Source of the DNA: JAGLCY01 sp965369705
GTDB lineage: Bacteria; Krumholzibacteriota; Krumholzibacteriia; LZORAL124-64-63
Assembly: GCA_965369705.1 (NCBI GenBank)
Contig: CBDURF010000034.1
Span: 1 to 25,237, forward strand
Direction of reading: 5' to 3'
Length of the DNA: 25,237 nt
Below are positions 23,600 through 25,237 of this stretch, piece by piece. Below the pieces are notes generated by a model that was not told the origin of the DNA, ran no database searches, and was given only the letters and a program-made list of their open reading frames with translations. Within the stretch, counting starts at the first letter, position 1, and every line of letters begins with the position of its first letter. A program made the translations under genes and the position numbers.

Positions 23600-23771
23600 T
23601 GTCCAAACTTTTTTTCCGGGTGTCCGACCGGAACCCCGAAATGTCGAAATACCTGCCCCAAAACGGGTTTCCGGGCTGGACTTGGTGATGGGTGGAGTTA
23701 TCTTGTTCCGGACTGTTTCAGGCGGGCTGCCCCCGCCGCAAAACCACAAAATGCCGATGAAGGAGGTTGTC

Positions 23772-24968
23772 ATGAAGGCGGATAAGCTCATCAAGATCGA
23801 GGATCGGTTCGGGGCGGATAATTATCACCCCCTGGACATAGTCATCAAGAAGGCCGAAGGCGTTTGGGTTGAAGACGTCGAGGGCAACCGTTTCATGGAT
23901 TTCCTGGCCGCCTACAGCGCCGTGAACCAGGGTCACTGCCACCCCCGGCTGCTGAAGGCCCTGCGCCGGCAGGCCGCCAAGGTCACCCTGACCAGCCGCG
24001 CCTTCCGCAACGACCAGCTTCCCTACTTCTGCCAGGAAGTCTGCGAGTTGACCGGTTACGAAAAGGTCCTGCCCATGAACTCGGGCGCCGAGGCGGTCGA
24101 AACGGCCATCAAAGCCGCGCGCAAGTGGGGCGAGAAGATCAAGGGCGTCAAGAAGGACAAGGCCGAGATCATCGTCTGCGCCGACAACTTCCACGGGCGG
24201 ACCACGACCATCGTAGGCTTTTCCACCGAGGACCAGTACAAGGACGGCTTCGGTCCCTTCACCCCCGGGTTCAAGATCATCCCCTTCGGTGACGCCGCCG
24301 CCCTCGAGAAGGCCATCAACAAGAACACGGTCGCGTTCATGGTGGAGCCGGTGCAGGGCGAAGCCGGGATCAACATTCCCCCCAAGGGCTTTTTGAAGAA
24401 GACCGCGGCGTTGTGCAAGAAGAACAACGTGCTGTTCATCGCCGACGAGATCCAGTCGGGCCTGGGCCGCACCGGCAAGATGTTCGCCTTCGAGCACGAA
24501 GGTGTCCGGCCTGACGGGGTGATCATCGGCAAGGCCCTCAGCGGTGGCTTCTACCCCGTGTCCGCCTTCCTTGCGGATTCGGAAGTCATGAGTGTCTTCA
24601 AGCCCGGCGACCACGGTTCGACCTTCGGCGGCAACCCCCTGGGCATGGCCGTCGCTCGCGAAGCCCTCAAAGTGCTGGTCGAAGAGAAGCTGGTGGAGAA
24701 CAGCGCCAAGCTGGGCCCCTGGTTCATGGATCAGCTCAAGGTCATGAAGTACAAGAGCATCAAGCAGGTGCGCGGCCGTGGGCTTTTCGTCGGGTTGGTT
24801 CTCGATCGCCCGGCGCGTCCCTACTGCGAGGCCCTGATGGCCGAAGGGATGCTCTGCAAGGAGACCCACGAAAACGTGATCCGGTTCGCGCCGCCTCTGG
24901 TCATCACCAAAAAGGAATTGAACATGGCGTTGAAGTGCATCAACAAGGTGTTCAAGAAACTGGGTTGA
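23772..24968 (+). CDS. rocD: Ornithine--oxo-acid aminotransferase
   Basis: A 398-residue class III pyridoxal-phosphate aminotransferase. It converts ornithine and a 2-oxo acid (2-oxoglutarate) to glutamate-5-semialdehyde and glutamate, a step between arginine/ornithine breakdown and proline or glutamate. The N-terminal NYHPLDIVIKKAEGVWVEDV and MDFLAAYSAVNQGHCHPRL are typical of ornithine aminotransferase and separate it from acetylornithine and GABA transaminases. MNSGAEAVETAIKAAR, FIADEIQSGLGRTGKM and IIGKALSGGFYPVSA follow, with the pyridoxal lysine at K254. The start ATG at 23772 has AAGGAGG seven bases upstream; the longer frame from 23361 has a meaningless extension. It ends before a strong terminator, so it is probably a single gene. 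The stop is TGA. Confidence 0.94.
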   Translation: MKADKLIKIEDRFGADNYHPLDIVIKKAEGVWVEDVEGNRFMDFLAAYSAVNQGHCHPRLLKALRRQAAKVTLTSRAFRNDQLPYFCQEVCELTGYEKVLPMNSGAEAVETAIKAARKWGEKIKGVKKDKAEIIVCADNFHGRTTTIVGFSTEDQYKDGFGPFTPGFKIIPFGDAAALEKAINKNTVAFMVEPVQGEAGINIPPKGFLKKTAALCKKNNVLFIADEIQSGLGRTGKMFAFEHEGVRPDGVIIGKALSGGFYPVSAFLADSEVMSVFKPGDHGSTFGGNPLGMAVAREALKVLVEEKLVENSAKLGPWFMDQLKVMKYKSIKQVRGRGLFVGLVLDRPARPYCEALMAEGMLCKETHENVIRFAPPLVITKKELNMALKCINKVFKKLG

Positions 24969-25000
24969 TGCGGGGTATTATCACCCGGTTTTGATGAGTC

Positions 25001-25037
25001 AAGGTCCGGAATCTCCAGGTTCCGGACCTTATTTTTT
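25001..25037 (+). terminator. Rho-independent terminator after rocD
   Basis: AAGGTCCGGA (25001-25010) and TCCGGACCTT (25021-25030) form a perfect 10-bp stem with a 10-nt loop, followed by ATTTTTT. It lies 32 bases after the rocD stop. Confidence 0.9.
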
Positions 25038-25237
25038 GGTCATGTTCAGCAGTTGGACCTGGTCCCGTTCATGGAGGTGTAAAACATGATCGCTTGGTTG
25101 GGCCTCCCTTGGCGCCTCCATCAATGCCCCCACCCCGGCGCCCGGCATCGGTCTGGATGGTCATTCGACCTGATTTTGCGTCTCTTCGTGGACATGGATC
25201 TGCACCGGCGGCCGGCTGGAAAAGTGCCCCCGGGGGC
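25038..25237. other. Right-edge region, no gene assigned
   Basis: Two weak readings compete. On the plus strand an ATG at 25086 with GGAGG eight bases upstream opens a frame to the edge (MIAWLGLPWRLHQ...), but its composition is not protein-like. On the minus strand a frame ends at a TAA (25029-25031) with a plausible C-terminus (HERDQVQLLNMTKK), and the same frame upstream is broken by one TGA at about 25161-25163 after IHVHEETQNQVE. The window ends in the perfect palindrome GCCCCCGGGGGC (25226-25237). Confidence 0.3.

Larger units (their letters stand above)
23085..23771. other. Non-coding hairpin-rich region between HTH_34 and rocD
   Basis: No convincing protein gene is seen in these roughly 690 bases; open frames here have low-complexity Pro/Arg-rich translations without family resemblance. 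The left two thirds are GC-rich with several perfect inverted repeats; the right third has an AT-rich dyad and then the rocD leader with a GGCGGG/CCCGCC hairpin (23721-23737). I could not match it to tRNA, tmRNA, SRP or RNase P RNA. A weak promoter for rocD (TGGACT, 16 bases, TATCTT) lies at 23677-23704. Confidence 0.7.

Noticed and set aside
23361..23771. N-terminal extension of rocD by 137 residues
   Set aside because: Low-complexity translation crossing the AT dyad; the internal ATG has a perfect ribosome-binding site.
23213..23794. 193-residue minus-strand protein upstream of rocD
   Set aside because: Composition is not protein-like, and it overlaps the inverted and direct repeats.

Overview
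The window looks like a GC-rich bacterium of the FCB superphylum (Krumholzibacteriota, Eisenbacteria or a similar candidate phylum). The main clue is the secreted beta-helix protein at 15920-17665, which ends in a WPNPFNP-type FlgD/T9SS-like C-terminal module common in that group. Most genes are on the minus strand, and GTG and TTG starts are frequent. The placement is inferred from gene content, not from a tree.

Left edge (1-2041): a lower-GC stretch with three unrelated minus-strand genes: a truncated ureohydrolase (arginase/agmatinase/formiminoglutamase family), a DUF998 membrane protein and a lone SAM methyltransferase. Their short boundaries share repeated motifs, which suggests acquired, possibly cassette-like DNA.

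Core block (2042-8098, minus): rho, rpmE, a DUF1385 membrane protein, prfA, prmC and murA in transcription order, a conserved arrangement of transcription termination, translation termination and cell-wall genes. A strong intrinsic terminator follows rpmE. The rho frame is interrupted by one in-frame TAG just before Walker B, while every conserved motif on either side is intact. TAG is the ordinary stop of seven other genes here and an RF1 gene is present, so general UAG reassignment is unlikely.

Envelope block (8322-15633, minus): a TPR lipoprotein; a four-gene unit of a secreted LTxxQ/Spy-like protein, an ECF sigma factor, a zf-HC2 anti-sigma factor with an unusual SSWLxE repeat tail, and an anchored Metal_resist-type protein; a GT-C membrane glycosyltransferase with TPR tail coupled to a divergent YchF-like ATPase; and a small anchored FnIII-like protein. 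The sigma unit resembles a CnrYXH/ZraP-like envelope or metal stress circuit (inference).

Right part (15920-25237): the beta-helix protein (plus), a rhodanese-like/methyltransferase fusion lacking the rhodanese cysteine (minus), an alpha-glucan phosphorylase with a good promoter (plus), an unknown polytopic membrane protein preceded by an HTH_34 regulator (minus), a hairpin-rich non-coding stretch of about 700 bp, ornithine aminotransferase rocD (plus) with a clear terminator, and an unresolved edge. rRNA, tRNA, CRISPR arrays and transposases were not seen.
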